Below, piece by piece: positions 50,589-60,925 of a stretch of DNA of 64,000 nt (position 1 is its first letter; each line of letters begins with the position of its first letter). The notes beneath the pieces are model-generated. The model ran no database searches and had not been told where the DNA came from. It saw nothing but the letters and a program-made list of their open reading frames with translations. A program made the position numbers and the translations under genes. Origin of the DNA: Rhodococcus triatomae (GTDB taxonomy: Bacteria; Actinomycetota; Actinomycetes; Mycobacteriales; Mycobacteriaceae); assembly GCF_014217785.1 (NCBI RefSeq), contig NZ_CP048814.1:1178001-1242000 (forward strand). The letters are read 5' to 3'.

Positions 50589-53500
50589 ATGGTGCGTTTT
50601 CGAGTGCTCGGGGGTCTCGAGGCACGAGGTGAGGACGACCGCCCGATCTCGCTCGGTGGCCCCCGCCAGCGAGCAGTCGTGGCGGTGCTGCTGGGTGCAC
50701 GCGGCGAGACGGTCCCCACCGACCGGCTCGTGGAGGACGTGTGGGACGGCGCGCCACCGCCTCGTGCGCTCGGCGCCCTGCAGGCGTACGTGTCGAACCT
50801 GCGTCGCGCCCTGGAACCGGACCGTCCGCCGCGCGCACCGGCGACGACGTTGACCACCCGCCCGGGCGGCTACGCGATCGATCTTCCCGACCGGGCGGTC
50901 GACGCCTGGGAGTTCGAGGATCTCGCCCGCCGCGCCGCCACCGTCACCGAACTCCAGGGCGCCCTCGCCCTGTGGCGCGGTCCCGCCTATCCCGAGTTCG
51001 CGGCCTCCTCCTGGGCGATACCGGAGACGGCACGGCTGGACGAGGTGCACGTCGCTCTTCGCGAAAGACTCGCCGCCGGATACCTTTCCGCGGCCACCGC
51101 CGATCGGGCGGTGCTGCTGGCGCAGGAGTTGACGCGAGAGCACCCACTGCGTGAGGAGGGATGGCGTCTGCTCGCCCTGGCCTTGCATGCCACCGGGCGA
51201 CGGGCCGAGGCTCTCGCCCGGATCCGCACCGCCCGCGCACTCTTCGCCGAGGAACTCGGGCTCGATCCGGGGCCGGCCCTGTCCGCCGTGGAGTCCCGGA
51301 TACTCGACGGGACCCTCGCCGGCGACGGTTCCCCCACCCCGGCTCGGGCCGTGGCGAGCCGGGGTGCAGCGGTGTTCGTCGGCCGTGACGCCGAGCTGGA
51401 GACGCTGATGCGGGCGGCGGACGAGCCGGGGGCACTGGCAGTGATCGGCGGTGAGGCAGGCTCGGGCAAGAGTGCCCTGCTCGACCGCTTCCGATCCCGC
51501 CTCGACGACGCGGGCCGGCTCACCGCGGTGGGGCGGTGCCCCGAGTTCGACGGAGCGCCCTCGGCCTGGGCATGGGTGGAGATCCTGCGCGAGATCCGCC
51601 ACACGGTGGCCCCGGGGTCCGCGGCCGCATCCCTCGCGCCGCTCCTCGAGCTCGGCGGTGCACCGCCACCCGGCGTGCCGGCGGCCGACGCTTCCGTCGG
51701 GCGTTTCCTGCTGCACCACGCCGTCGGCGACTACCTCGAGACAGCACTGTCCCACCGGCCGACCGCACTGATCCTCGACGACCTGCACCGCGCGGACGCC
51801 GAGACACTCGCACTGCTCACCCATGTCGCCGAACGACGGCTGCCGCTCCTCGTGGCCGTCGCCTACCGTGCGGACGAACCGGGCTCACGGATCGAGACGG
51901 CACTCGCGGACCTCGCCCGCTTCTCCCCGACCCGCGTTCGGCTGGGTGGTCTGGACGTCGATTCGGCAGCCACACTGATCCGGCGCGTCGCGGGCCGGGC
52001 GACCGATCCGGCGACGGTCGCGGCACTGACCGAACGCACCGGGGGTAACCCGTTCTACCTGCAGGAGAGCGCCCGCCTCCTGGCCGCGGAGGGCGAACTG
52101 GTCGCCACCTCGGAGGTACCGGACGGGGTCCGGGACGTCCTACGGCGGCGGATCGCCCAGCTTCCCGAGGCATCCGCCTCGGTGCTGCGGCTCGCCTCCG
52201 TCGTCGGACGGGAGGTGCCGGTCGATCTCCTCACCGCCGCATCGGATCTCGACGAGAACGCGGTGCTGGATGCCGTCGAGGACGGACTGGGCGCGCGATT
52301 GGTGACCGAACCCGAGCCCGGCATCGTGCGGTTCGGCCATGCCCTCGTCCGCGAGACCCTCTACAGCGATCTGAGCCGACTGCGCAGGCACCGATGGCAC
52401 GAGCGGGTCGCGGCCGCGATCGAGCACCTCGATCCCACCGACAGCTCCGCTCTGGCCCACCACTATTCGGCGTGCCTGTCCCCGGACACTGCACGAAAGG
52501 CACTCGTGCACAATATCTCTGCCGCCGAACAGGCCGCTCGGCGGTTCGCGCACGACGGAGCGATCGACTTCCTCGAACGAGCACTGACCGCCACCGAACA
52601 CCTCCCCGACGACGACACGCCACCCCCGGACCAACTCGTAGACCTGCTCACCGAGCTGAGCCGCACCCAGTTGTCCGCGGGCATGAGCTCTGCCGGGATG
52701 CTCACCCGCGCACGTGCTCTCGCGGTCGCCGATCGTCACGACCGCCGGGACCTCGCTGCCCGGATCCTGGCCTTCGTCGACACCCCCACCCCCTGGGTCA
52801 ACCGGCGGTACGGCGCCGTCGACCGGGACACCGTCGCGGTCGCCGAATCCCTCCTCGACGAGGATCTCGACGCCCCGCTCCGGTGCCGGCTGCTGATCAC
52901 GCTGGTCCACGAGCTCGGCGGCGAGGACGCCACACGCACCCTCGCGGCGGCACGCACCGCCGAGCTCCTCGCACGGGACATCGGCGACCCCGAGCTCCTG
53001 GGCCTCACCCTCAACGCACTCCACTGCGGCACAGGATCGTTCCGGAGCCTCGTCACCGGCGACGACATCGCGGACGAAGTACTGCGCATCGGCGAGGACC
53101 ACGGCCTCCCGGTGTTCACGATGCTCGGGCACAGTCTGCACGCCTGGCAGTGCGCCGCGGCGGCCGACCTCGCCGCCGCGGAGTGGCACGCCACCCGCCA
53201 GTCGGAGCTCGCCGACCGATACCGGTGGCACCAGGCGAGGGGCACCGCCGCGATGTTCCGCGGGCTGCTCGCCCACATGAGGGGTGATCTCGCCGGGGCC
53301 GAGGAACACTACCTGCGTGGGCACGAGCTCATGGACCGGGCGGGACTGGACGCGGACAGCATCCTGGCGCTGGCCACCCTGACGATGTGGTTGACACAGG
53401 GCCGCGAGGGCGAATTCGAACTCGTCGCGGACACCGTCGACAGCGATGCGCCCGACGTCGTCACCGACCTGCTGGCTCTCGCACAGGCCGCGAACGGACG

Positions 53501-53849
53501 GATCGACGTGGCACGCCGCACCCGCGAGGCCGTGCTGCCCGTCCGCCGTGACTTCTTCCACGGACTGATGCTCGCGCTGCGGGGCATCGTCGTCGCGCGC
53601 GTCGGCTCGGGAGCCGAAGCGGAGGCCGTCTACACCGAGCTGTCGGCCCGCTCCGGCCAGGTGGGTGGCGCGGACACCGGCGCCTATGCGATCGGCCCGG
53701 TCGACACCGTTCTGGCCGATCTCGCCGAGGTCGCCGGACGGCCCGGTGACGCCGCCCGGCACCGCACCCTCGCGTACGAGGTGGCCCGTCGCTGCGGCTG
53801 CCCACAGTGGATCGAGGCCGCCGAACGTCGCCTCCACCAGCATTCCTAG
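50589..53849 (+). CDS. BTAD/AfsR-SARP-like transcriptional regulator with ATPase and TPR-like region
   Basis: 1086 residues. An OmpR-like winged HTH (about 5-90; FRVLGGLEARGEDDRPISLGGPRQRAVVAVLLGARG) is followed by the bacterial transcriptional activator domain (95-245; LTREHPLREEGWRLLALALHATGRRAEALARIRTARAL). An AAA ATPase comes next, with Walker A GGEAGSGKS (287-295) and Walker B LILDD (394-398), then a long helical TPR-like C-terminal half. SARP/AfsR-type regulators often act on pathway or transporter genes beside them; the MMPL exporter follows after 62 bases. Confidence 0.88.
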   Translation: MVRFRVLGGLEARGEDDRPISLGGPRQRAVVAVLLGARGETVPTDRLVEDVWDGAPPPRALGALQAYVSNLRRALEPDRPPRAPATTLTTRPGGYAIDLPDRAVDAWEFEDLARRAATVTELQGALALWRGPAYPEFAASSWAIPETARLDEVHVALRERLAAGYLSAATADRAVLLAQELTREHPLREEGWRLLALALHATGRRAEALARIRTARALFAEELGLDPGPALSAVESRILDGTLAGDGSPTPARAVASRGAAVFVGRDAELETLMRAADEPGALAVIGGEAGSGKSALLDRFRSRLDDAGRLTAVGRCPEFDGAPSAWAWVEILREIRHTVAPGSAAASLAPLLELGGAPPPGVPAADASVGRFLLHHAVGDYLETALSHRPTALILDDLHRADAETLALLTHVAERRLPLLVAVAYRADEPGSRIETALADLARFSPTRVRLGGLDVDSAATLIRRVAGRATDPATVAALTERTGGNPFYLQESARLLAAEGELVATSEVPDGVRDVLRRRIAQLPEASASVLRLASVVGREVPVDLLTAASDLDENAVLDAVEDGLGARLVTEPEPGIVRFGHALVRETLYSDLSRLRRHRWHERVAAAIEHLDPTDSSALAHHYSACLSPDTARKALVHNISAAEQAARRFAHDGAIDFLERALTATEHLPDDDTPPPDQLVDLLTELSRTQLSAGMSSAGMLTRARALAVADRHDRRDLAARILAFVDTPTPWVNRRYGAVDRDTVAVAESLLDEDLDAPLRCRLLITLVHELGGEDATRTLAAARTAELLARDIGDPELLGLTLNALHCGTGSFRSLVTGDDIADEVLRIGEDHGLPVFTMLGHSLHAWQCAAAADLAAAEWHATRQSELADRYRWHQARGTAAMFRGLLAHMRGDLAGAEEHYLRGHELMDRAGLDADSILALATLTMWLTQGREGEFELVADTVDSDAPDVVTDLLALAQAANGRIDVARRTREAVLPVRRDFFHGLMLALRGIVVARVGSGAEAEAVYTELSARSGQVGGADTGAYAIGPVDTVLADLAEVAGRPGDAARHRTLAYEVARRCGCPQWIEAAERRLHQHS

Positions 53850-53911
53850 ACGTCTGCAAGCAGTACGGGGCATTCTTTTCGCCTGCCGTTCCCGAGAGAG
53901 GACTTCACTCG

Positions 53912-56062
53912 ATGAGTGCACTACTGGCGCGTGTGGGCCGCTTCGCGGCGGATCACCCGTGGCGAGTGATCGTGACCTGGGTCGCGCTCCTGTTCGTCGT
54001 GTTCGGCGCAGTGGCGGCGGTCGGCGGTGAGACCCGCGACGACTACACGATCGAGGGAATCCCGGCGCAGCTGGGCACCGACCTGCTCACCGAACGCTTC
54101 CCGGAGACCTCGGGAGCGGATGCCCGCGTCGTCCTACACAGTTCCGACGGAGCGGTGGACCGGGGCGTGGTGAGCGAGGTCTCCGAGCGCCTCCGTGCGA
54201 TGCCGGGAGCGGCGCAGGTGACGCCACCACGCGTGTCCGGCGACGGCAGCATCACCTTGATCGGCGTGTTCTACGACATCCCGGTCACCGACTTCACGGG
54301 CAGCGAGGGAGTCGACGCGCTCGAGGCCGCCGCGAACCCGGCCACCGAGCAGGGAATCCACGTGGCCTTCGGCGGGCAGGTGCCGGAGAACATCTCGAAA
54401 CCCTCCGGGATCGCCGAGGCGGTGGGCATCACGGTCGCGCTCGTCATCCTCCTGTTCGCATTCGGCTCGGTCGTGGCCGCCGGGCTGCCGATCGCCGTCG
54501 CACTGATCGGTGTGGGAATCGGGACCGGGCTGATCATGCTCCTGGCCGGCTTCTCCACGGTGAGCACGCTGGCGCCGACGATCGCCACCATGGTCGGTAT
54601 CGGCGTCGGGATCGACTACGCCCTGCTGCTGGTCACCCGATATGTCGAAGGGCTGCGAGCCGGAATGCCGGCGCCCGAGGCCGTCGCCGCCGCCAACTCC
54701 ACCGCCGGGGTGTCGGTGGTGTTCGCGGGAACCACAGTCCTGGTGTCACTGCTCGGGCTCCGCCTGGCGGGACTGCCGATGTTCGAGTCGTTCGGCTACG
54801 CCACGTTCGCGATGGTCGGCGTCGTCATGCTCACCTCCGTCACCCTCGTCCCGGCGCTGTGTGCGCTGGCGGGACCGCGAGTTCTGGGCCGGGCGAGTGC
54901 CCGGCTGCGCTCACGGCCTGACACGGGCCCGACCCTGACGTACCGGTGGGCCGTCCGAGTCTCCCGTCACCCGCTGCTGTGGATGCTCGCCGCACTCGGA
55001 CTGCTGCTCCTGCTGGCCGCCCCGGTCCTGGATCTGCGGACGTGGCCCCAGGATGCGGGCAGCCAGCCGGAGTCGAACACCGCACGGCAGGCCTACGACC
55101 TGGTGCACGACGGCTTCGGGCCGGGCGCGAACGGGCCGCTGGCCGTCGCGGTGGACCTCGAGCAGGTCCCGGCGTCCCAGCTGAGCGCCCTGTCGACCAC
55201 TCTCGGCGCCGATCCCGGGGTCGCGGGCGTGGCACCCGCCCTCGTCAACCCGGACGGCACGGCGGCCCTGATCCTCGTCGAGCCCACCACGGGCCCGAGC
55301 GATCCGGAGAGCACCGAGTTGCTCGGCCGGATCCGCGGTGAGCTGCCCGAGGGTGTCCACGTCACCGGGCTCACGGCGACGTTCGCCGACATCTCGGACC
55401 GCCTCTCCGAGCGGCTGTGGCTGGTGATCGGCTTCGTCGTGGCCGTCTCGGTGGTGCTGTTGACGATCGTGTTCCGGGCCCCGCTGGTGGCGGTGAAGGC
55501 GGCGGCGATGAACCTGCTGTCCGTGGCCGCCTCGTACGGCGTTCTCGTCGCGGTGTTCCAATGGGGTTGGGGTGCACAGTTACTCGGGCTCCCCCACGCG
55601 GTTCCGGTGTCGAGCTGGGTGCCGATCCTGCTGTTCACGATCCTCTTCGGCCTGTCGATGGACTACGAGGTGTTCCTGCTGTCCCGGGTACGGGAACGGT
55701 GGCTCGTCACCGGCGACCCGCGCTCGAGCGTGGTCGAGGGCCTCGCCTCCACCGGCCGGGTCGTCACCTGTGCGGCGGCCATCATGATCGCGGTCTTCGC
55801 CGGCTTCGCGCTGGACCCGGACGTGACGGTGAAGATGATGGGTGTCGGTCTCGCGACTGCCGTCTTCATCGACGCCACGATCGTCCGGATGGTGCTGGTG
55901 CCGTCGACGATGTACCTGCTGGGCGGCGCCAACTGGTGGCTGCCTGCCTGGCTCGGCCCCACCCGTCCGACCCCACCGAATCGTGACGGGGCGGTACGGG
56001 ACGGTCACGACGCCCGCGAGCCCCGGCCCGTCACCACCACCGCACCCCCTCCCCCTGGGTGA
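53912..56062 (+). CDS. MMPL family transporter
   Basis: 716 residues, RND-type exporter with about 12 helices in two halves. VGIGVGIDYALLLVTRYVEGLRAG is the first MMPL motif, with the Asp-Tyr relay; FGLSMDYEVFLLSRVRERWLVTGD is the second. Large extracellular loops follow helices 1 and 7. MMPL proteins export lipids or drugs. It follows a large regulator gene, which may control it. The ATG follows GAGAGGA. The last residues TTTAPPPPG and the stop come from a palindromic repeat element, so the terminal tail is not conserved. Confidence 0.9.
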   Translation: MSALLARVGRFAADHPWRVIVTWVALLFVVFGAVAAVGGETRDDYTIEGIPAQLGTDLLTERFPETSGADARVVLHSSDGAVDRGVVSEVSERLRAMPGAAQVTPPRVSGDGSITLIGVFYDIPVTDFTGSEGVDALEAAANPATEQGIHVAFGGQVPENISKPSGIAEAVGITVALVILLFAFGSVVAAGLPIAVALIGVGIGTGLIMLLAGFSTVSTLAPTIATMVGIGVGIDYALLLVTRYVEGLRAGMPAPEAVAAANSTAGVSVVFAGTTVLVSLLGLRLAGLPMFESFGYATFAMVGVVMLTSVTLVPALCALAGPRVLGRASARLRSRPDTGPTLTYRWAVRVSRHPLLWMLAALGLLLLLAAPVLDLRTWPQDAGSQPESNTARQAYDLVHDGFGPGANGPLAVAVDLEQVPASQLSALSTTLGADPGVAGVAPALVNPDGTAALILVEPTTGPSDPESTELLGRIRGELPEGVHVTGLTATFADISDRLSERLWLVIGFVVAVSVVLLTIVFRAPLVAVKAAAMNLLSVAASYGVLVAVFQWGWGAQLLGLPHAVPVSSWVPILLFTILFGLSMDYEVFLLSRVRERWLVTGDPRSSVVEGLASTGRVVTCAAAIMIAVFAGFALDPDVTVKMMGVGLATAVFIDATIVRMVLVPSTMYLLGGANWWLPAWLGPTRPTPPNRDGAVRDGHDAREPRPVTTTAPPPPG

Positions 56063-56134
56063 AGGGCACCTTCGACCGGTCTGACGAGGCGTAGGCCACC
56101 TTCACCCGGACAGAGGGGGCGGGTGAAGGTGGCC
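56057..56134. repeat. Dispersed palindromic repeat element, copy B
   Basis: Reverse-oriented counterpart of the element at 8,678: a 51-bp imperfect palindrome (56057-56107) with the loop sequence in the opposite sense, plus the extra arm gggtgaaggt at 56121. The MMPL stop codon lies in it. It is also between convergent genes. Confidence 0.8.
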
Positions 56135-56141
56135 TCGGTGG

Positions 56142-56187
56142 GATCTCGAAGGAGGTGAGATCTCGTAGGAGGTGAGATCTCGAGGGA
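56142..56187. repeat. 17-bp tandem repeat
   Basis: gatctcgaaggaggtga, gatctcgtaggaggtga and a partial third unit follow each other between the repeat element and the aldo/keto reductase stop. Confidence 0.85.
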
Positions 56188-56206
56188 GCAGCGCGGCGAA
56201 TCCCGT

Positions 56207-57055
56207 TCAGGCTCCGAAAGTTTCCGGATCCGGGCCGATCCGGCCGTCGGGCGTGGACAGGTGCGCGATGGTGGTGACCTCCTCCGACGTGAGCGCGAAA
56301 TCGAAGACGTCGAAGTTCCCGGCGATCCGCGAGGGCGTCACCGACTTCGGGATGACCACGTTGCCGATCTGCAGATGCCACCGGATGATGACCTGCGCCG
56401 GGGTCTTGCCGTGTGCCTGGGCGATGGCGGTGATGGTGGGATTCTCGAGCAGGGTTCCCTGCCCCAGCGGGCTCCACGCCTCCGTCGCGATGCCCTTACC
56501 CGTGTGATAGGCGCGCAGTTCCTCCTGCGTGAATCCCGGGTGCAACTCGATCTGGTTGATCGCCGGCACCTCGCCGGTCTCGGCGACGAGCACGTCGAGG
56601 GTCTCGGGCGTGAAGTTCGAGACGCCGATGGTCACGGCACGCCCCTCGTCCCGGATCCGCTGCATCGCCTTGTAGGTCTCGACGTACAGGTGCTTCGACG
56701 GCATGGGCCAGTGGATGAGATAGAGGTCGACGTAGTCGAGGTCGAGCCGGCTCAGGCTGGCGTCGAACGCCCGCAGGGTCGAGTCGAACCCCTGCTCCGA
56801 ATTCCACAGTTTCGTCGTGACGTACAGGTCCTCCCGCGCGATACCCGAGTCCCCGATCGCCCGTCCGACGCCGGTCTCGTTGCCGTACACGGCGGCGGTG
56901 TCGATACTGCGGTAGCCGGCCTCGAGCGCATTCGTCACGACGGAATACGTCTCGTCCTCGGGCACCTGGAAGACCCCGAACCCCAACGCCGGAATGACCT
57001 TCCCGTCGTTGAGCACGATCGTGGGCACCTGACTGTTACCACTGTTGTAGGTCAT
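56207..57055 (-). CDS. Aldo/keto reductase
   Basis: 282 residues, NADPH-dependent TIM-barrel reductase. VIPALGFGVFQVP, GYRSIDTAAVYGNETGVGRAI (Asp-Tyr), VTTKLWNSEQ (Lys), DLYLIHWPMP (His), IGVSNFTPETL and IPKSVTPSRIAGNFDVFDFAL give the full catalytic tetrad (Asp, Tyr, Lys, His) and the cofactor site. It resembles 2,5-diketo-gluconate reductase-like AKR5 enzymes. A longer upstream in-frame reading exists, but the family start is this ATG. Confidence 0.9.
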   Translation of the reverse strand: MTYNSGNSQVPTIVLNDGKVIPALGFGVFQVPEDETYSVVTNALEAGYRSIDTAAVYGNETGVGRAIGDSGIAREDLYVTTKLWNSEQGFDSTLRAFDASLSRLDLDYVDLYLIHWPMPSKHLYVETYKAMQRIRDEGRAVTIGVSNFTPETLDVLVAETGEVPAINQIELHPGFTQEELRAYHTGKGIATEAWSPLGQGTLLENPTITAIAQAHGKTPAQVIIRWHLQIGNVVIPKSVTPSRIAGNFDVFDFALTSEEVTTIAHLSTPDGRIGPDPETFGA

Positions 57056-57196
57056 ACCTGAGGGTAACCGGACGGTGACCGGACCCGCGGCCACCAGCGC
57101 GGAACCGGAGCGTCGACGTGCGGCGACGCGATTCCGGCCGGAGGTGTCAGGGACGGACATTCGGGGTATTACCGACCAGCAGGTCGGGAAGGAGGC

Positions 57197-57820
57197 GTGG
57201 TGAGCCTCATGTATCGGATGATGTACCGCCTGGGGTGGGCCCCCTGGGAGCACGGCGCCGAGCGGTTCGAGCGCGACGTCGACCGGCTGTTCTCCCCGGA
57301 ACCCCGATTCGGGTGCGGTACCTACACCAAGCCGGAACCCGGCCGGGCCCTCGACATCGGCTGCGGCCGCGGCTACCACGCCGTCGAACTCGCCAGGCGA
57401 GGATGGGACGTGACCGCGATCGACGTCGTGGAACGGGCACTGGAGCAGGGCCGGCGACGGGCGCACGGGGCCGACGTCGAGATCGACTTCCGCCGGGTGG
57501 ACATCACCGACCCCGGAGACGCACTCGACGGCGGCTACACCCTGCTGCTCGACGTCGGCTGCTATCACGGACTGAGCCACGAGGAGCGCACCGCGTACGT
57601 CGAGTCGGTCGGGCGCCTCGCCGCTCCCGGAGCGTCGCTCCTGATGTTCGCCTTCGGACGCGGCTACCGCGGACCACTGCCGAGTGGGACGTCCCGGGCC
57701 AACATCGAACGGCGATTCACCGAATGGACGCTCGTGGCCGACACCGATGCAGACACCGACTGGCTACCGCCGCCGCTGCGGTCCGTCGATCCCCGCTGGT
57801 TCCTGCTGGTCCGCTCCTGA
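57197..57820 (+). CDS. SAM-dependent methyltransferase
   Basis: 207 residues. The motif I ALDIGCGRGYHAVELARRGWDVTAIDVVERAL is the SAM-binding glycine loop and first acidic strand; RRVDITDPG and LLLDVGCYHGLSHEERTAYV follow. It has no signal peptide. The layout is close to small class-I methyltransferases annotated near thiopurine- or tellurite-resistance types, but the substrate is not known. GGAAGGAGG precedes the GTG. It lies alone in the 140-base spacer from the aldo/keto reductase gene. Confidence 0.85.
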   Translation: MVSLMYRMMYRLGWAPWEHGAERFERDVDRLFSPEPRFGCGTYTKPEPGRALDIGCGRGYHAVELARRGWDVTAIDVVERALEQGRRRAHGADVEIDFRRVDITDPGDALDGGYTLLLDVGCYHGLSHEERTAYVESVGRLAAPGASLLMFAFGRGYRGPLPSGTSRANIERRFTEWTLVADTDADTDWLPPPLRSVDPRWFLLVRS

Positions 57821-57865
57821 CTCGCAGGACGTGGACCTGACGTCGCCCCCGGCCCGGCGTACCCG

Positions 57866-57871
57866 GATACT
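57866..57871 (+). promoter_or_regulatory. -10 element for leaderless ABC-F transcript
   Basis: GATACT ends eight bases before the GTG start of the ABC-F gene; no ribosome site is seen. Confidence 0.4.
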
Positions 57872-57879
57872 CGACGGTC

Positions 57880-59523
57880 GTGACGGCAACTCTTCGCATC
57901 GACGGTCTCGGCGCCTCGCGCGGTGACCGGACCCTGTTCTCCGGACTCGACCTGACCGTGGCCGCGGGCGAGGTGGTGGGCCTGGTCGGTGCCAACGGGG
58001 CCGGGAAGTCGACGCTGCTGACGACACTCGCCGGGATCGGGAACGCGGAGGTGACCGGGACCGTCACGCGCACTCCCGCCGACGCGACGATCGGCTACCT
58101 CGCGCAGGAACCGGACCGGATCGCCGGGGAGTCGGTGCTGGGATTCCTCGCCCGTCGCACCGGTGTCGCCGACGCGGAGACGGTGATGAACACCGCAGCG
58201 GAACGGCTCGGCACCGACGATGCGTCACCGCACGAGGACGAGTACACCCCGGCCCTGGAACGGTGGCTCTCGCTCGGCGGCGCCGACCTCGCCGAGCGCG
58301 CCGAGAAGGCGGCCGCGGACGTCGGCCTCGGTGTCCCCCTGGAAACCCCCATGACCGCCCTGTCGGGAGGTCAGGCCGCCCGTGCGGGGGTGGCGAGCCT
58401 GGTGCTGGCGCGGTTCGACGTCCTCCTGCTCGACGAACCGACCAACGATCTCGACCTGGCCGGGCTCGAACTCCTCGAACGTTTCGTCGCCGAGACGCGG
58501 GTGGCGATCGTGGTGGTCAGCCACGATCGGGAGTTCCTCGCCCGCACCGCGACGTCCGTCGTCGAACTCGATCTGGCCCAGCAGAAGATCGACGTGTACG
58601 ACGGCGGGTACGAGTCCTACCTCGCCGAGCGGGAGGTCGCCCGCAGGCATGCGCGCGAGGCGTACGAGGAGTACGCGGACACCCGCGCATCGCTCGAGGA
58701 TCGCGCGCGGATGCAGCGGAACTGGATGGAGCACGGCGTCCGCAACGCCCGCCGCAAGGCGAAGGACGGCGACAAGCTCGGGAAGAACCTGCGCGCCGAA
58801 TCCACCGAGAAGCAGGCTGCCAAGGCGAGGCAGACCCAGCGCCGGATCGAACGCCTCGACGTCGTGGAGGAACCCCGCAAGGAGTGGGAGCTGCGGATGG
58901 AGATCGCGGCGGCACCGCGCTCGGGCGCGGTGGTCGCCACAGCGGACGGCGCGCTCGTCCGGCGCGGCGGTTTCGTTCTGGGCCCGATCACCACCGAGGT
59001 GAACTGGGGCGATCGGATACTGGTGACGGGGCCGAACGGGGCGGGAAAGACCACCCTGCTGGGTCTGCTGCTGGGCCGGATCGCACCCGACGAGGGCCGC
59101 GCAGCCCTGGGTTCCGGCGTCCTGATCGGCGAGATCGACCAGGCACGGGCGCTGTTCACCGCCGAGGAGACGGTGTCGGAAGCTTTCGCGGCACACGTAC
59201 CCGACTGGCCGGACGCCGAGGTACGGACCCTGCTGGCGAAGTTCGGTCTCCGCGGCCCTCAGGCCCTGCGCCCCGCCGCCTCACTCTCCCCCGGTGAGCG
59301 CACCCGTGCGGCATTGGCACTCCTGCAGGCGAGGGGCGTGAACCTGCTGGTCCTGGACGAGCCGACCAACCACCTCGATCTGCCGGCGATCGAACAACTC
59401 GAGCAGGCGATGGACCGGTTCGACGGCACCCTGCTACTGGTCACCCACGACCGCAGAATGCTCGACTCCACCCGCAGTACGAGGCGCTGGCGGGTGGAGT
59501 CGGGACAGCTGTCGGAGGTGTGA
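57880..59523 (+). CDS. ABC-F family ATPase
   Basis: 547 residues with two ABC domains and no membrane part. First: Walker [10 protein letters not shown], signature [10 protein letters not shown], Walker [13 protein letters not shown]. Second: [31 protein letters not shown]. Between them is a charged coiled linker of about 80 residues ([36 protein letters not shown]), as in ribosome-bound ABC-F proteins that relieve stalled or drug-bound ribosomes. GTG start preceded by a -10 box, no ribosome site. Confidence 0.9.
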   Translation: MTATLRIDGLGASRGDRTLFSGLDLTVAAGEVVGLVGANGAGKSTLLTTLAGIGNAEVTGTVTRTPADATIGYLAQEPDRIAGESVLGFLARRTGVADAETVMNTAAERLGTDDASPHEDEYTPALERWLSLGGADLAERAEKAAADVGLGVPLETPMTALSGGQAARAGVASLVLARFDVLLLDEPTNDLDLAGLELLERFVAETRVAIVVVSHDREFLARTATSVVELDLAQQKIDVYDGGYESYLAEREVARRHAREAYEEYADTRASLEDRARMQRNWMEHGVRNARRKAKDGDKLGKNLRAESTEKQAAKARQTQRRIERLDVVEEPRKEWELRMEIAAAPRSGAVVATADGALVRRGGFVLGPITTEVNWGDRILVTGPNGAGKTTLLGLLLGRIAPDEGRAALGSGVLIGEIDQARALFTAEETVSEAFAAHVPDWPDAEVRTLLAKFGLRGPQALRPAASLSPGERTRAALALLQARGVNLLVLDEPTNHLDLPAIEQLEQAMDRFDGTLLLVTHDRRMLDSTRSTRRWRVESGQLSEV

Positions 59524-59538
59524 CGGAGCGCGGAGCCG

Positions 59539-59862
59539 TCAGTCTTCGCCCATGGGCGGGAGCGCCTTGACGAACGGTGGGTCGTAGTCGACCTTGCCGA
59601 GCTTGGCGGCTCCGCCCGGCGAGCCGAGATCGTCGAAGAAGTCCGCGTTGGCCTTCGTGTACTCGACCCACTCGTCCGGGACGTCGTCCTCGTAGAAGAT
59701 CGCCTCCACGGGGCACACGGGCTCGCAGGCGCCACAGTCCACACACTCGTCGGGGTGGATGTAGAGCATCCGGCCACCCTCGTAGATGCAGTCGACGGGG
59801 CATTCTTCGATGCACGCCTTGTCCAAGACATCGACGCAAGGTTCTGCGATGGTGTACGTCAC
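59539..59862 (-). CDS. fdxA: Seven-iron ferredoxin (FdxA/FdxC-like)
   Basis: 107 residues. Cys positions for 3Fe-4S and 4Fe-4S clusters are seen in [21 protein letters not shown] and [18 protein letters not shown]. It is the usual 7Fe actinobacterial ferredoxin that feeds electrons to cytochrome P450s, desaturases or other oxidoreductases. GTG start. Convergent with the ABC-F gene across a 15-base gap and divergent from the Xre regulator. No DosR box was seen upstream, unlike M. tuberculosis fdxA. Confidence 0.92.
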   Translation of the reverse strand: MTYTIAEPCVDVLDKACIEECPVDCIYEGGRMLYIHPDECVDCGACEPVCPVEAIFYEDDVPDEWVEYTKANADFFDDLGSPGGAAKLGKVDYDPPFVKALPPMGED

Positions 59863-59990
59863 GTCCGCGATCCTGACCTTTCCTGCCTCGTGGATTCGCG
59901 CCCAACCGGGCGAATCGACGACTTCCAGTCTGCCACCTCCGGAATCAGCCTCCCGCTAAGGCAAACCTCATACGAAGACATTGACAAAGC

Positions 59991-60008
59991 GTTGTGTTTT
60001 TACAACAC
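59991..60008. promoter_or_regulatory. Promoter/operator of the Xre gene
   Basis: GTTGT and ACAAC, and overlapping GTGTT/AACAC, form a dyad just upstream of the start, after a -35-like TTGACA at 59981. The dyad is AT-rich and overlaps the likely -10 (CACTAT), as expected for an Xre repressor site. Confidence 0.5.
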
Positions 60009-60016
60009 TATGATGC

Positions 60017-60325
60017 ATGTCTCCGGTCCGACGGGGAGAAACACTCCCCATTCACAACAGGATTGCAGTCCTGCGCGCCGAGCGCAGGATGAGCCGGGCC
60101 CGATTGGCCGAGCTCGTCGGCGTCAATCCTCAGACCGTGGGCGTACTCGAGCGAGGCGACCACTACCCGAGCCTCGACCTCGCCTTCCGCATCTGCGCGG
60201 TGTTCGAGCTTCCGGTGGAGGCCGTGTTCTCCCGCAGGGAGTTCGGCCCGCTGTCCACCGAGTTGTATCGCCGTCCCCCGATCGAATCGACACGAGGAGC
60301 CGAGGACGATGACCTCACCGGCTGA
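60017..60325 (+). CDS. Xre family HTH regulator
   Basis: 102 residues. HTH: IAVLRAERRMSRARLAELVGVNPQTVGVLERGDHYPSLDLAFRICAVFELPVEAVF, the short type often found beside membrane-protein and ABC-exporter genes. The C-terminal part (RREFGPLSTELYRR) is short. It overlaps the following membrane gene by 17 bases, which makes coupled expression likely. Autoregulation through the upstream dyad is probable. Confidence 0.88.
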   Translation: MSPVRRGETLPIHNRIAVLRAERRMSRARLAELVGVNPQTVGVLERGDHYPSLDLAFRICAVFELPVEAVFSRREFGPLSTELYRRPPIESTRGAEDDDLTG

Positions 60326-60860
60326 CACCAGTCTGCTCGGGCGCTATCAGCAGCACCGCACCCGGCAGTTCCTGAAGCAGGAGGACCAGTTCCGCACCTG
60401 GCTCCCGGGCTGGCGCACCCAGGCTCGCCGCCGTGTCCTGGTCGTCGTCCTCGCCGCCACATTCGCCTTCGTGTTCGCGGTCGGGGTCGTCTGCCTCTTC
60501 GACATGATCGTCGGACCGCTGCTGTGGCTCGTCGCCGTGGCAATCTTCCTCCCCACCTGGACGATCCTGCAGATCGTCTCCGGACGGCAGAGTGACGCCC
60601 CTCGGGACGCCCTCGACGAGTGGGAGATCCAGCAGCGCAACAGCGCACGCTCCATCGGACTCACCGTCACCCAGGTGCTCACGATCTTTCCGGCCATCTT
60701 CCTGGTGGCCTCGGCGGCGTTCGAGTCCTCGGGCCGAGCCAGCACCTACGCGGGTGGCCTGTGGGTGCTGACGACGCTCATCATCGGCGGGTGCACCCCT
60801 GCGATGATCCTCGCGTGGACCCGCCCCGACCCGGAACCGGAGGACGCCACGGAACGCTGA
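60309..60860 (+). CDS. Integral membrane protein, partner of Xre/ABC cassette
   Basis: 183 residues with four predicted helices (about 43-68, 70-92, 115-138, 146-170). The start is hydrophilic (LLGRYQQHRTRQFLKQEDQFRTWLPGWRTQARRR). No family is recognised. Together with an Xre regulator before and an ABC exporter after, it fits the small-membrane-protein + NatAB type of cassette, in which the regulator senses or is coupled to membrane stress (inference). Confidence 0.7.
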   Translation: MTSPADTSLLGRYQQHRTRQFLKQEDQFRTWLPGWRTQARRRVLVVVLAATFAFVFAVGVVCLFDMIVGPLLWLVAVAIFLPTWTILQIVSGRQSDAPRDALDEWEIQQRNSARSIGLTVTQVLTIFPAIFLVASAAFESSGRASTYAGGLWVLTTLIIGGCTPAMILAWTRPDPEPEDATER

Positions 60861-60925
60861 GCAGGAACCTCCACCCGAGAGCCACCATCACGAACACCGA
60901 CGACCGCACCCCAGGGAAGGACCTC

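Noticed and set aside
59863..60016. DosR-type box before fdxA
   Set aside because: M. tuberculosis fdxA is DosR-controlled, but no GGGAC-type palindrome was found in this spacer.
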